From Pseudomonas sp. FP2309 (GTDB lineage Bacteria; Pseudomonadota; Gammaproteobacteria; Pseudomonadales; Pseudomonadaceae), in the NCBI RefSeq assembly GCF_030687575.1, contig NZ_CP117439.1:4145501-4209500 (forward strand): a DNA stretch of 64,000 nucleotides, given 5' to 3'. Below the pieces are notes generated by a model. It was not told the origin of the DNA. It searched no databases and saw only the letters and a list, made by a program, of their open reading frames with translations. Of this stretch, positions 1 through 8,092 are shown one piece after another. Position 1 is the first letter of the stretch. Every line of letters starts with the position of its first letter. Position numbers and translations under genes: made by a program.

Positions 1-299
1 CCAGGGTTGAGGTTGACCCCACGCAGAAACAGCAGCAGTTCGGCCTCGGGCAACGGTAGCAGCCTTGGCCGCGTGTTCTCCTCCAGCAGCAGATCACAGG
101 CAAACTCACTCAAACCACTGGCTTTGCGCAGCCAGGTCTGCGTTTGAGGATGGCTGCGATCCCAGTGCAGCCACAGGCTTTCCTGGGGCTGCAGCTGCAA
201 ATCATCGAGCTCAGTCCGGGCAATCGAACGCGCACCGCCTTTACCGTCCAGCACCAGGGCATGCACCAACCCCCATTGCGCGTTTTCTTCCTCGAACAT
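1..299 (-). CDS. zntB: Zinc/magnesium transporter, ZntB/CorA family (N-terminal part only)
   Basis: The gene runs off the left edge of the window; only about 99 N-terminal codons are present. The protein begins MFEEENAQWGLVHALVLDGK and reaches LLLFLRGVNLNP, a segment I associate with the soluble N-terminal domain of ZntB-type CorA-superfamily transporters. The membrane helices and GxN motif lie outside the window, so the assignment rests on this domain alone. The ATG at 297-299 has a purine-rich GGTGAGG directly upstream. It is transcribed in the same direction as, and 25 bp downstream of, the rraA-like gene. Confidence 0.7.
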   Translation of the reverse strand, partial: MFEEENAQWGLVHALVLDGKGGARSIARTELDDLQLQPQESLWLHWDRSHPQTQTWLRKASGLSEFACDLLLEENTRPRLLPLPEAELLLFLRGVNLNP

Positions 300-324
300 C
301 CTCACCCCTGTCGGCTATTGCGAT

Positions 325-816
325 TTATTCAGGCATTTTCAGCGGGCTGGGCGAAACGATCACACCATTGTTATCGGCATAAATGTATTCGCCGGGCCGG
401 AAGGTCACGCCGGCAAACGTGACCACCACGTTCAGGTCGCCGATACCACGCTTGTCGGTCTTCATCGGGTGACTGGCCAGGGCCTGCACCCCCAGATCGG
501 TCTGGGCGATGACATCGACGTCACGGATGCAACCGTAGATCACCAGGCCTTCCCAGCCATTCTTCGCGGCTTTCTCGGCGATCATGTCGCCCAGCAAAGC
601 GCGACGCAGTGACCCCCCACCGTCGACCACCAGCACCTTGCCGGCGCCCGGCTGATCGGCTTGCTCCTTGACCAGCGAGTTATCTTCGAAGCACTTGATG
701 GTGACAATCTCGCCACCGAAGGAATCTCGGCCACCGAAATTGCTGAACATCGGCTCGACCACCTGCACCAGTTCCGGGTAGGCGTCACACAGGTCGGGGG
801 TCACGTAATGGTTCAT
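325..816 (-). CDS. rraA: RraA-family protein (RNase E regulator A / aldolase-like fold)
   Basis: This is a 163-residue protein of the length usual for RraA. It contains the [21 protein letters not shown] and [16 protein letters not shown] segments typical of the family, and ends with the [17 protein letters not shown] strand. Family members either bind RNase E and inhibit its degradosome activity or act as divalent-metal HMG/CHA-type aldolases; sequence alone does not decide between them, although enterobacterial-type RraA is the usual annotation for this length. The start is ATG at 814-816, preceded by AAAGGAATT at good spacing; the longer open frame upstream has no such site. Its partner-type gene rraB is elsewhere in the window (62045-62386). 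Confidence 0.85.
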   Translation of the reverse strand: MNHYVTPDLCDAYPELVQVVEPMFSNFGGRDSFGGEIVTIKCFEDNSLVKEQADQPGAGKVLVVDGGGSLRRALLGDMIAEKAAKNGWEGLVIYGCIRDVDVIAQTDLGVQALASHPMKTDKRGIGDLNVVVTFAGVTFRPGEYIYADNNGVIVSPSPLKMPE

Positions 817-1003
817 TGAAAAATTCCTTTCTGCCAAAGAAGTGTCTTTCGAAAGAAGCGCCAGCGAGGCCGGTGCGCAACATCCCATTCGCTTCGCCGT
901 AACGCAATAGCGACCAAGCGACTGAATATGACCAGAAGCGTTTAACGCGTCATATCTTAGCCGCAACCTTGCAGGAGCGAAACGCCCTTGGCAGAGCCCT
1001 GCA

Positions 1004-1993
1004 TCAAACCGTCGCAGGGATTTCGGCAGGGGCACCGAACAAAGGAGTGAGCGGGTCCTTCAGCCATTGCTCCACCAGCGGCCACACTTCGACCTGAGCC
1101 GCTTTGCTGACCAACATCTCCACATGCCCGAAATCTCCAGTGAAACCCTGCCGGCGGCCAAGGAGCAGGTACTGGCGATGTTCAGAGCCGACCTGGTCGA
1201 AAAGTTTACGACAGGCCCAGTCCGGGTCCTGCTGATCGCCAGCGGCACTGACTGCCAGTAATGGCACCTCGACTTGGGCGAGACCTTTCCACCAATCCAG
1301 CTTTGCATCGCCAAAACGGCCGAACAAACCATTCCAGCGCATGGCCTCGATCATCACACCCGCAGGCTCATCCTCCGGACCGCGCTTGAACCGCGAGCCA
1401 GATACCCGGCCGAAGCGTTTCATGAGCAATCGGCCGGTCCATTCCACCGGCGGGATTTTCAACGGCCAGTGGGTGCGGCTGACCTGGCAGCCAAACAATG
1501 CCACCGAAGCCACCGCCGGCGCCCCCAGGTACTGACCGCCAAGGGCCGCCGCCAGGGTGGTAGCTCCCAGGGAATGGCCGATCCAATGTGGAATCTGCGC
1601 GCTTTGCTCCCTCACAAACGCGCCGATGGCCGGCAAATCGTAACGCGCGTAGTCGGCAACCCGGTTTTTGGCGTAGTCGTGATTGCGCTTGGACAGACCA
1701 TGACCGCGCATTTCCGGGATCCACACGTCAAACCCCTGCCGCGCCAAGTAGGCGCCCAGGCCGATACCCTTGGGCGAGTACCAGAAGCGTCGATTGGAAA
1801 AGCTGCCATGCAACAAAATAACGGGGATGCCCCGGTTTTCCGCGACATCAGCCAGGCCTAATCGGGTAACCGCCAGCTCGACGGTGCCGTCGGGGCTGTT
1901 ACCGGGCTTGAGGCGGTATACATCTTCACTCAGGTCGCCACGACGTTCAGCACTGATCAAGGCGACGGGAAACAGATTGCTGCTGCTTTGCAT
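1004..1993 (-). CDS. Alpha/beta-hydrolase family protein
   Basis: A 329-residue alpha/beta hydrolase. The oxyanion-side HG motif lies in [13 protein letters not shown], the nucleophile elbow is GHSLG, a plausible acid is in [10 protein letters not shown] and the catalytic histidine is in GDFGHVEML. There is no signal peptide, so it is probably a cytoplasmic esterase or lipase-like enzyme of unknown substrate. ATG at 1991-1993 is preferred; a TTG five codons upstream keeps the same frame. The gene lies between rraA and ppsA on the same strand, and a strong terminator separates it from ppsA. Confidence 0.8.
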   Translation of the reverse strand: MQSSSNLFPVALISAERRGDLSEDVYRLKPGNSPDGTVELAVTRLGLADVAENRGIPVILLHGSFSNRRFWYSPKGIGLGAYLARQGFDVWIPEMRGHGLSKRNHDYAKNRVADYARYDLPAIGAFVREQSAQIPHWIGHSLGATTLAAALGGQYLGAPAVASVALFGCQVSRTHWPLKIPPVEWTGRLLMKRFGRVSGSRFKRGPEDEPAGVMIEAMRWNGLFGRFGDAKLDWWKGLAQVEVPLLAVSAAGDQQDPDWACRKLFDQVGSEHRQYLLLGRRQGFTGDFGHVEMLVSKAAQVEVWPLVEQWLKDPLTPLFGAPAEIPATV

Positions 1994-2006
1994 AATGCTC
2001 TTGCAC

Positions 2007-2040
2007 AAAAAAGGGCGGCGTCCGCAAGGATGCCCGCCCT
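2007..2040 (-). terminator. Rho-independent terminator after ppsA
   Basis: Read on the minus strand, a 7-bp GC stem (AGGGCGG / CCGCCCT) with a 15-nt loop is followed by six T residues. It lies downstream of the ppsA stop codon and just upstream of the hydrolase start, so it should insulate the two genes. Confidence 0.75.
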
Positions 2041-2053
2041 GTACAGATAAGAA

Positions 2054-2082
2054 TGCCGGTCACCCTCAACAGGTGACCGGCA
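2054..2082 (-). terminator. Second hairpin downstream of ppsA
   Basis: A perfect inverted repeat TGCCGGTCACC / GGTGACCGGCA with a short loop lies 18 bp past the ppsA stop codon. On the minus strand it is followed by TTCTTATC. It probably works together with the stronger terminator at 2007-2040 as a tandem terminator or 3'-end stabiliser. Confidence 0.6.
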
Positions 2083-2099
2083 CTTTTGACCAAGCGACC

Positions 2100-4475
2100 T
2101 TAAGCGGACGCTTGACCTTCAGCCAGGAAGAACCAGGTTTCCAGCACGGAATCCGGGTTCAGCGAGACGCTTTCGATGCCCTGTTCCATCAGCCATTTGG
2201 CCAGGTCAGGGTGGTCGGAAGGGCCTTGGCCACAGATGCCGATGTACTTGCCGGCCTTGTTGCACGCCTGGATGGCGTTCGCCAGCAGCTTCTTGACCGC
2301 AGGATTACGCTCGTCAAACAAGTGCGCGATGATCCCCGAATCACGGTCCAGGCCCAGGGTCAGCTGGGTCAGATCGTTGGAGCCGATGGAGAAACCGTCG
2401 AAGAACTCCAGGAACTCTTCGGCCAGAATCGCGTTGGACGGCAGTTCGCACATCATGATGACGCGCAGGCCATTCTCACCACGGGACAGGCCATTTTCGG
2501 CCAACAGGTCCACTACTTGGCTGGCTTCGCCCAGGGTGCGCACGAACGGCACCATGATTTCGACGTTGGTCAGACCCATCTCATTGCGTACACGCTTGAG
2601 CGCGCGGCATTCAAGCTCGAAGCAGTCGCGGAACGCTTCGCTGATGTAACGCGACGCGCCACGGAAGCCCAGCATCGGGTTCTCTTCTTCCGGCTCGTAC
2701 AACTTGCCGCCGATCAGGTTGGCGTATTCGTTGGACTTGAAGTCCGACAGGCGCACGATGACCTTTTTCGGGTAGAACGCCGCAGCCAGGGTGCTGATGC
2801 CTTCCACCAGCTTCTCGACGTAGAAACCCACCGGGTCGTTGTAGCCGGCAATGCGCTTGTCGACGCTGTCCTTGATCTCCGGCGGCAGGCCGTCGTAATT
2901 CAGCAGGGCCTTGGGGTGCACGCCGATCATGCGGTTGATGATGAATTCGAGACGGGCCAGGCCCACACCGGCGTTCGGCAACTGCGCGAAATCGAAGGCG
3001 CGGTCCGGGTTGCCGACGTTCATCATGATCTTGAACGGCAGGTCCGGCATGGCGTCGATGGAGTTTTGCTTGATGTCGAAGCCCAGCTCACCCTCGAAGA
3101 TGAACCCGGTGTCGCCTTCAGCGCAGGACACCGTGACACCCTGGCCATCCTTGAGCAGTTGGGTGGCGTTGCCGCAACCGACGACCGCTGGAATCCCCAG
3201 TTCACGAGCGATGATCGCCGCGTGGCAGGTACGCCCGCCACGGTTGGTGACGATGGCGCTGGCGCGCTTCATGACCGGTTCCCAGTCCGGGTCGGTCATG
3301 TCGGAAACCAAGACGTCGCCTGGCTGGACCTTGTCCATCTCGGAGACGTCCTTGATGATCCGCACCTTGCCGGCGCCGATGCGCTGGCCGATGGCGCGGC
3401 CTTCCACCAGCACGGTGCCGGTTTCTTTTAGCAGGTAGCGTTCCATAACGTTGGCCGAGGTGCGGCTTTTCACGGTTTCCGGGCGAGCCTGCACGATGTA
3501 CAGCTTGCCGTCGTCACCGTCTTTGGCCCACTCGATGTCCATCGGGCACTTGTAGTGCTTTTCGATGATCATTGCTTGTTTGGCCAGTTCGCTGACCTCG
3601 GCGTCGGTCAGGCAGAAACGCGCGCGGTCAGCCTTGTCGACTTCGACGGTTTTCACCGAACGACCGGCCTTGGCCTCGTCGCCGTAGATCATCTTGATCG
3701 CCTTGCTGCCCAGGTTACGGCGCAGGATGGCCGGGCGGCCCGCTTCGAGGGTGCCCTTGTGTACGTAGAATTCGTCCGGGTTGACCGCGCCTTGTACGAC
3801 GGTTTCGCCCAGGCCGTAGGCGCCGGTGATGAACACCACGTCACGGAAGCCGGACTCGGTATCGAGGGTGAACATCACGCCGGCGGTGCCGGTTTCCGAA
3901 CGCACCATGCGCTGCACACCGGCAGACAGGGCCACCAGCTTGTGGTCGAAACCCTGGTGTACACGGTAGGAAATGGCGCGGTCGTTGAACAGCGAGGCGA
4001 ACACTTCCTTGGCCGCGCGGATCACGTTTTCGACGCCGCGGATGTTGAGGAAGGTCTCCTGCTGACCCGCAAAGGAGGCATCGGGCAGGTCTTCAGCGGT
4101 GGCCGAGGAGCGCACCGCAACGGCGACGTCCGGATTGCCGGCCGACAGTGCCGCGAAGGCGGTGCGGATTTCTTCGTTGAGCTTCTCGGGGAACTCGGCT
4201 TCCATGATCCATTGACGGATCTGGGCACCGGTCTTGGCCAGGGCGTTGACGTCATCGACGTCCAGAGCATCCAGCGCGGCGTGGATCTGAGCATTGAGGC
4301 CGCTCAGTTCGAGAAAATCACGGTAAGCCTGGGCCGTGGTGGCGAAACCACCCGGCACCGAAACACCAGCGCCTGCAAGATTACTGATCATCTCGCCGAG
4401 GGATGCGTTCTTGCCCCCCACGTGCTCTACATCATGGACGCCGAGCTTATCGAGGGAAACTACGTACTCTACCAA
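2100..4475 (-). CDS. ppsA: Phosphoenolpyruvate synthase
   Basis: A 791-residue protein of full family length. PpsA converts pyruvate, ATP and water to PEP, AMP and phosphate, the first step of gluconeogenesis from C3 acids. Visible parts are the N-terminal ATP-binding domain ([30 protein letters not shown]), the phosphohistidine domain with catalytic His in [14 protein letters not shown], and the C-terminal PEP-binding barrel with [12 protein letters not shown] and [10 protein letters not shown]. The start is probably TTG at 4473-4475, with GGAGAG six bases upstream. It is divergent from ppsR, its regulator, across about 180 bp. Confidence 0.97.
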   Translation of the reverse strand: MVEYVVSLDKLGVHDVEHVGGKNASLGEMISNLAGAGVSVPGGFATTAQAYRDFLELSGLNAQIHAALDALDVDDVNALAKTGAQIRQWIMEAEFPEKLNEEIRTAFAALSAGNPDVAVAVRSSATAEDLPDASFAGQQETFLNIRGVENVIRAAKEVFASLFNDRAISYRVHQGFDHKLVALSAGVQRMVRSETGTAGVMFTLDTESGFRDVVFITGAYGLGETVVQGAVNPDEFYVHKGTLEAGRPAILRRNLGSKAIKMIYGDEAKAGRSVKTVEVDKADRARFCLTDAEVSELAKQAMIIEKHYKCPMDIEWAKDGDDGKLYIVQARPETVKSRTSANVMERYLLKETGTVLVEGRAIGQRIGAGKVRIIKDVSEMDKVQPGDVLVSDMTDPDWEPVMKRASAIVTNRGGRTCHAAIIARELGIPAVVGCGNATQLLKDGQGVTVSCAEGDTGFIFEGELGFDIKQNSIDAMPDLPFKIMMNVGNPDRAFDFAQLPNAGVGLARLEFIINRMIGVHPKALLNYDGLPPEIKDSVDKRIAGYNDPVGFYVEKLVEGISTLAAAFYPKKVIVRLSDFKSNEYANLIGGKLYEPEEENPMLGFRGASRYISEAFRDCFELECRALKRVRNEMGLTNVEIMVPFVRTLGEASQVVDLLAENGLSRGENGLRVIMMCELPSNAILAEEFLEFFDGFSIGSNDLTQLTLGLDRDSGIIAHLFDERNPAVKKLLANAIQACNKAGKYIGICGQGPSDHPDLAKWLMEQGIESVSLNPDSVLETWFFLAEGQASA

Positions 4476-4653
4476 GGTGATCTCTCCACTAACTGTGTTG
4501 GAAAAGCTCAGGACGCCGGCTGCTCAGTAGGAGCGAATACCTGCGTTTGTGGCCTGGACCTGGAAAATAAGTGAGAATGCGGCCCACTGTGGGACAGCAA
4601 AATCGCGCCTATCATATCCAAGATTCGTCATCAGCTTAAGGCCCAGGGCTCAA

Positions 4654-5472
4654 ATGAAACGATCTGCTTTCTTTATCTCCGACGGCACCGGCATTACAGC
4701 TGAGACATTGGGTCAAAGCCTGCTCGCGCAGTTCGAAAACGTCACGTTCGCCAAATTCACGCGGCCCTATATCGACAGCGTGGATAAAGCGCGGGCCATG
4801 GTACAACAAATCAATCTGGCGGCAGAAAAAGACGGCTTTCGGCCGATCATTTTCGACACCATCGTCAATCAAGACATTCGTGAGATCCTCGCCACTTCGA
4901 ATGGTTTCATGATCGACATCTTCTCGACGTTCCTCGCGCCACTGGAGCAAGAGTTGAGTGAACACTCCTCCTATTCGGTCGGAAAGTCCCATTCCATTGG
5001 GCATAACTCCAACTATATGGAGCGTATCGAGGCGGTGAACTTTGCCCTCGATAACGACGATGGCGCGCGCACCCACTACTATGACAAGGCCGATTTGATC
5101 CTGGTAGGCGTGTCTCGCTGCGGCAAAACGCCCACCTGCCTGTACATGGCCATGCAGTTCGGCATCCGCGCGGCCAACTACCCGTTGACCGAAGACGATA
5201 TGGAGCACCTGACGCTGCCGGCCGCGCTGCGCGCCCATTCGCACAAGCTGTTCGGCCTGACCATCGACCCGGACCGCCTCACCGCCATCCGTAACGAGCG
5301 CAAACCCAACAGTCGCTACTCCAGTTATGCCCAGTGCGAGTTTGAAGTGCGCGAAGTAGAAAATCTGTTCCGTCGCGAGAATATTGCGCACATCAATTCC
5401 ACGCATTTTTCGGTGGAAGAGATTTCAGCGAAGATTCTGGTGGAAAAGGGTGTAGAGCGACGGTTCAAGTAA
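4654..5472 (+). CDS. ppsR: PEP synthetase regulatory protein (ADP-dependent kinase / pyrophosphorylase)
   Basis: A 272-residue DUF299-family protein. PpsR inactivates PEP synthase by ADP-dependent phosphorylation of a threonine beside the catalytic histidine and reactivates it by phosphorolysis. It begins [20 protein letters not shown], the family signature, and has the P-loop-like GVSRCGKT at residues 152-159. The ATG at 4654 is chosen because the protein then starts at the conserved family N-terminus; the open frame extends upstream without homology. Its position head-to-head with ppsA fits a shared regulatory region. Confidence 0.95.
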   Translation: MKRSAFFISDGTGITAETLGQSLLAQFENVTFAKFTRPYIDSVDKARAMVQQINLAAEKDGFRPIIFDTIVNQDIREILATSNGFMIDIFSTFLAPLEQELSEHSSYSVGKSHSIGHNSNYMERIEAVNFALDNDDGARTHYYDKADLILVGVSRCGKTPTCLYMAMQFGIRAANYPLTEDDMEHLTLPAALRAHSHKLFGLTIDPDRLTAIRNERKPNSRYSSYAQCEFEVREVENLFRRENIAHINSTHFSVEEISAKILVEKGVERRFK

Positions 5473-5489
5473 CCAGCATCCCTTCCCCC

Positions 5490-5518
5490 AGCGGGCCTGT
5501 CAGGCCAGCAGGCCCGCT
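5490..5518. terminator. Stem-loop between convergent ppsR and the MocR gene
   Basis: The inverted repeat AGCGGGCCTG / CAGGCCCGCT has a 9-nt loop and lies 18 bp after the ppsR stop codon, between two convergent genes. It has no T-run, so it may be a REP-like palindrome rather than an intrinsic terminator. Confidence 0.45.
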
Positions 5519-5575
5519 CGCCACAGGAGTCCCGCTCGCCACAACAGGCGCGAGCGCTACGAAAGTGATGGGGCT

Positions 5576-7000
5576 TTACAGGTGAAACCGCCCGCCGCCC
5601 TGCCCCAGCGCTGTCGCCAGCGCATCGAAACCGGCCAGCAACAACTGATCATCCCCGGACGTATTACAAATGCTCGCCCGAATAAACTGCGGCACAGCCG
5701 TCTGCCCGACGGCGAACGCTTCGGCGGTGGCGATCAGGTAGTTGTTCTGCTTGAGCTCCGCCTCGATTTCCGACGCACGCCACGGCTCCGGTACTTCAAT
5801 CCAAAAGTGCGGGCTGTTGAGGTGCGTGCGGTATTCCAAGCCCGCCAGCAGGTCACGCACCAGGGCCTTGCGCCGGCTGATCTCGTTGATCTGCTGACGC
5901 AACAGGTACTCGGCCGTGCCGTTCTCGATCCATTGCGTGGCCAGTTCCAGAGTGACCGGGGTCGCCATCCAGCAGGTTGACCGCAGGGCCGCCGAAATCC
6001 GGCTGACCAACGCCGGAGGTGCATGCACGTAACCCACGCGAAGCCCGGCGGACACCGCCTTGCTCAGGCTGCTGATTAAAATCGTACGTTCGGGGGCGAA
6101 ATGGCTCAGGGGCGGCGGACGGTCCTCCACCAGTACCCCGTGGGCTTCATCCTCAAGAATCAGCAGGTTGTGTTCGCGGCACACCCTGACCAGCGCTTCG
6201 CGGCGCGTCACCGAAAGCACCGCCGTGGTGGGGTTCTGGATCGTCGGCGTGCAATACAACGCCGAAATCCGGTGGTTACGACAGACTTCATCCAGCGCGC
6301 TCGGCAGCACGCCCTCTTCATCCATCTCCAGGCCGATCAAACGAATGCCGAGCATGCGCGCGGCGGTTATCAGGCCTGGGTAAGTGAGTTGCTCGGTGAC
6401 CACGGTATCCCCGGCGCGCAACAGCGCCATCATCGCGCACAACAGCCCGTGCTGGCCGCCGTTGACGCAAATCACCTGCTCGGGGATCGGATGAAAATCA
6501 CGCTGCACCAGCCACTGCGCGCCGGCCTCGCGGTAGCGCGGCAGGCCGGCATCCGGCGTGTAGGCGCTGATGTCCTGGAGGAACTTGGCGTTGGTCGCCA
6601 GGGTTTGGAAGCTCTGGGCCAGGAAGGTCGTTTCCTGCCCTGGGATATGCATGTTACGGCTCATATCGAAGTACTGGCGCGGCTCCTCGCTGACGTTGCG
6701 AAAACCTTCGTCGCGCTGGCGCTCCATCCCACGCTTGCGCACGAATGTACCGTCACCGACCCGGGCGACTACCAACCCCAGGCGTTCCAGTTCGCCGTAG
6801 GCCCGGCTTATGGTGCCGATGGTCACACCCAGGTTGTCGGAAAGCACCCGATGGGGCGGCAATTTTCGTCCCGGTTCAATCAAGCCTTCGAGGATGCCGC
6901 GTTCCATGACATCGGACAGGCGCTTGTACTTGACGCCCTGCCCGTTGGACAACCCCTCACGCATAATTGACACCATGTCAATATTTGTTTTGACAGCCAT
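5576..7000 (-). CDS. MocR-type transcriptional regulator (GntR DNA-binding domain fused to aminotransferase-like domain)
   Basis: A 474-residue protein. Residues about 20-90 form a GntR winged helix (GRKLPPHRVLSDNLGVTIGT, ISRAYGELERLGLVV). The remainder is a fold-I PLP aminotransferase-like domain, with SSLSKAVSAGLRVGY carrying the expected PLP lysine. Regulators of this class sense an amino-acid- or PLP-related ligand. The gene is divergent from the exporter/sulfur-carrier operon at 7104-12649, and three GTTCAAT direct repeats lie between them, so it is the likely activator or repressor of that operon. The ligand is unknown; cysteine, O-acetylserine or the operon's product would fit. Confidence 0.92.
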   Translation of the reverse strand: MAVKTNIDMVSIMREGLSNGQGVKYKRLSDVMERGILEGLIEPGRKLPPHRVLSDNLGVTIGTISRAYGELERLGLVVARVGDGTFVRKRGMERQRDEGFRNVSEEPRQYFDMSRNMHIPGQETTFLAQSFQTLATNAKFLQDISAYTPDAGLPRYREAGAQWLVQRDFHPIPEQVICVNGGQHGLLCAMMALLRAGDTVVTEQLTYPGLITAARMLGIRLIGLEMDEEGVLPSALDEVCRNHRISALYCTPTIQNPTTAVLSVTRREALVRVCREHNLLILEDEAHGVLVEDRPPPLSHFAPERTILISSLSKAVSAGLRVGYVHAPPALVSRISAALRSTCWMATPVTLELATQWIENGTAEYLLRQQINEISRRKALVRDLLAGLEYRTHLNSPHFWIEVPEPWRASEIEAELKQNNYLIATAEAFAVGQTAVPQFIRASICNTSGDDQLLLAGFDALATALGQGGGRFHL

Positions 7001-7028
7001 CTTTTGCCCTAATAGTGTGCTTTTACGG

Positions 7029-7079
7029 GTTCAATCGCCGAATTACATAACTCATTACAAGTTCAATATAGAGTTCAAT
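7029..7079. promoter_or_regulatory. Three GTTCAAT direct repeats in the divergent intergenic region
   Basis: GTTCAAT occurs at 7029-7035, 7061-7067 and 7073-7079, all in the same orientation, within the 103-bp gap between the MocR-type gene and the exporter operon. MocR-family regulators such as GabR and PdxR are known to bind direct repeats, so these are probable operator half-sites. The assignment is inferred from position and repetition. Confidence 0.55.
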
Positions 7080-7103
7080 TCAGGCTCAGGGAAGCAATAA
7101 ACG

Positions 7104-8054
7104 ATGCCAATGTCCGCCGTTGTCGAAAACACCGCCAAAATCAAAACTCAAAAACAGTGGTTGGCCGGGCTGGTCACCAGTGTGATGTTCCTGATCGTGT
7201 GCCTGAGCTGGGGGACTACGTGGCTGGGGATCAAAATTGCCGTAGAGAGCGTCCCACCGCTCACCTCCGCCGGCCTGCGCTTTCTGATCGCTTTCCCGCT
7301 GTTCCTGTGTTTTGCCATGGTGCGCCGCGAGCCCATCCTGTTTCCCCGCGAAAGTCGCTGGTTCTTCGTGTTCGTCACCCTGTCGTATTTCAGCGTGCCG
7401 TACTACCTGCTCAACTACGGTGAGATGCATGTCTCATCCGGCCTCACCGCCCTGCTGTTCAGCTGCATGCCGGTGTTTATCCTGATCTTCTCCGCGTTAT
7501 TCCTGCGCGAGCGCATTTACTTCTCACAGGTGGTCGGTATCGGCATCGGCTTCGGCAGCCTCTACATGATCATCAAGAGCCAGGGCCTGCACCTGGATCA
7601 CGCGGAGTTCTTCGGCGTCCTGGCAATCCTGACCGCCGCCGTCATGCACGCCTTGTGCTACGTCATCACCAAACAGAAAGGCAGCGCCATCAGCGTCATC
7701 ACCTACAACACCCTGCCCATCGGCATTGCCGGGTTGATGCTGTTCGTGGCTGGCCTGTGGTTCGAGACGCCGGCCTTTGAAAACATCACCCTGCGCTCCT
7801 GGAGTGCGCTGGTCTACCTGGGGCTGGTGGCCTCGGTGGGCGGGTTCATCGTGTACTTCATGCTGCTCAAGCGCTTGAGCCCGATCATCCTGTCATTCGT
7901 GTTCATCATCTTCCCAGTGTTCGCGGTGATCATCGGCGCCTGGTACGAAGGCGTGGAGATTTCCCGCGACCTGATGCTGTACTCGGCCGTCCTGCTGGCC
8001 GGTTTTGCAATCACCAAGTTGCCCATCGAAAAACTCATGGCCAAGAAAAATTGA
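7104..8054 (+). CDS. EamA/DMT-superfamily exporter
   Basis: A 316-residue integral membrane protein with about ten hydrophobic helices and duplicated EamA architecture (LSWGTTWLGIKIA near the N-terminus; second half from FFGVLAILTAAVMHALCYVI). It is the first gene of the operon and lies 38 bp upstream of the fusion protein. E. coli EamA (YdeD) exports cysteine and O-acetylserine, which fits a neighbourhood of cysteine-synthase and serine-acetyltransferase homologues. The substrate here is inferred, not shown. Confidence 0.85.
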   Translation: MPMSAVVENTAKIKTQKQWLAGLVTSVMFLIVCLSWGTTWLGIKIAVESVPPLTSAGLRFLIAFPLFLCFAMVRREPILFPRESRWFFVFVTLSYFSVPYYLLNYGEMHVSSGLTALLFSCMPVFILIFSALFLRERIYFSQVVGIGIGFGSLYMIIKSQGLHLDHAEFFGVLAILTAAVMHALCYVITKQKGSAISVITYNTLPIGIAGLMLFVAGLWFETPAFENITLRSWSALVYLGLVASVGGFIVYFMLLKRLSPIILSFVFIIFPVFAVIIGAWYEGVEISRDLMLYSAVLLAGFAITKLPIEKLMAKKN

Positions 8055-8092
8055 CCCTCCGGCCCCCTAACCACCAGAAACGCGAGAGAAAC

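Noticed and set aside
1770..3431. A 553-codon + strand open frame across the ppsA 3' half
   Set aside because: It is an antisense shadow of ppsA; the translation has no recognisable domain and crosses two terminators.
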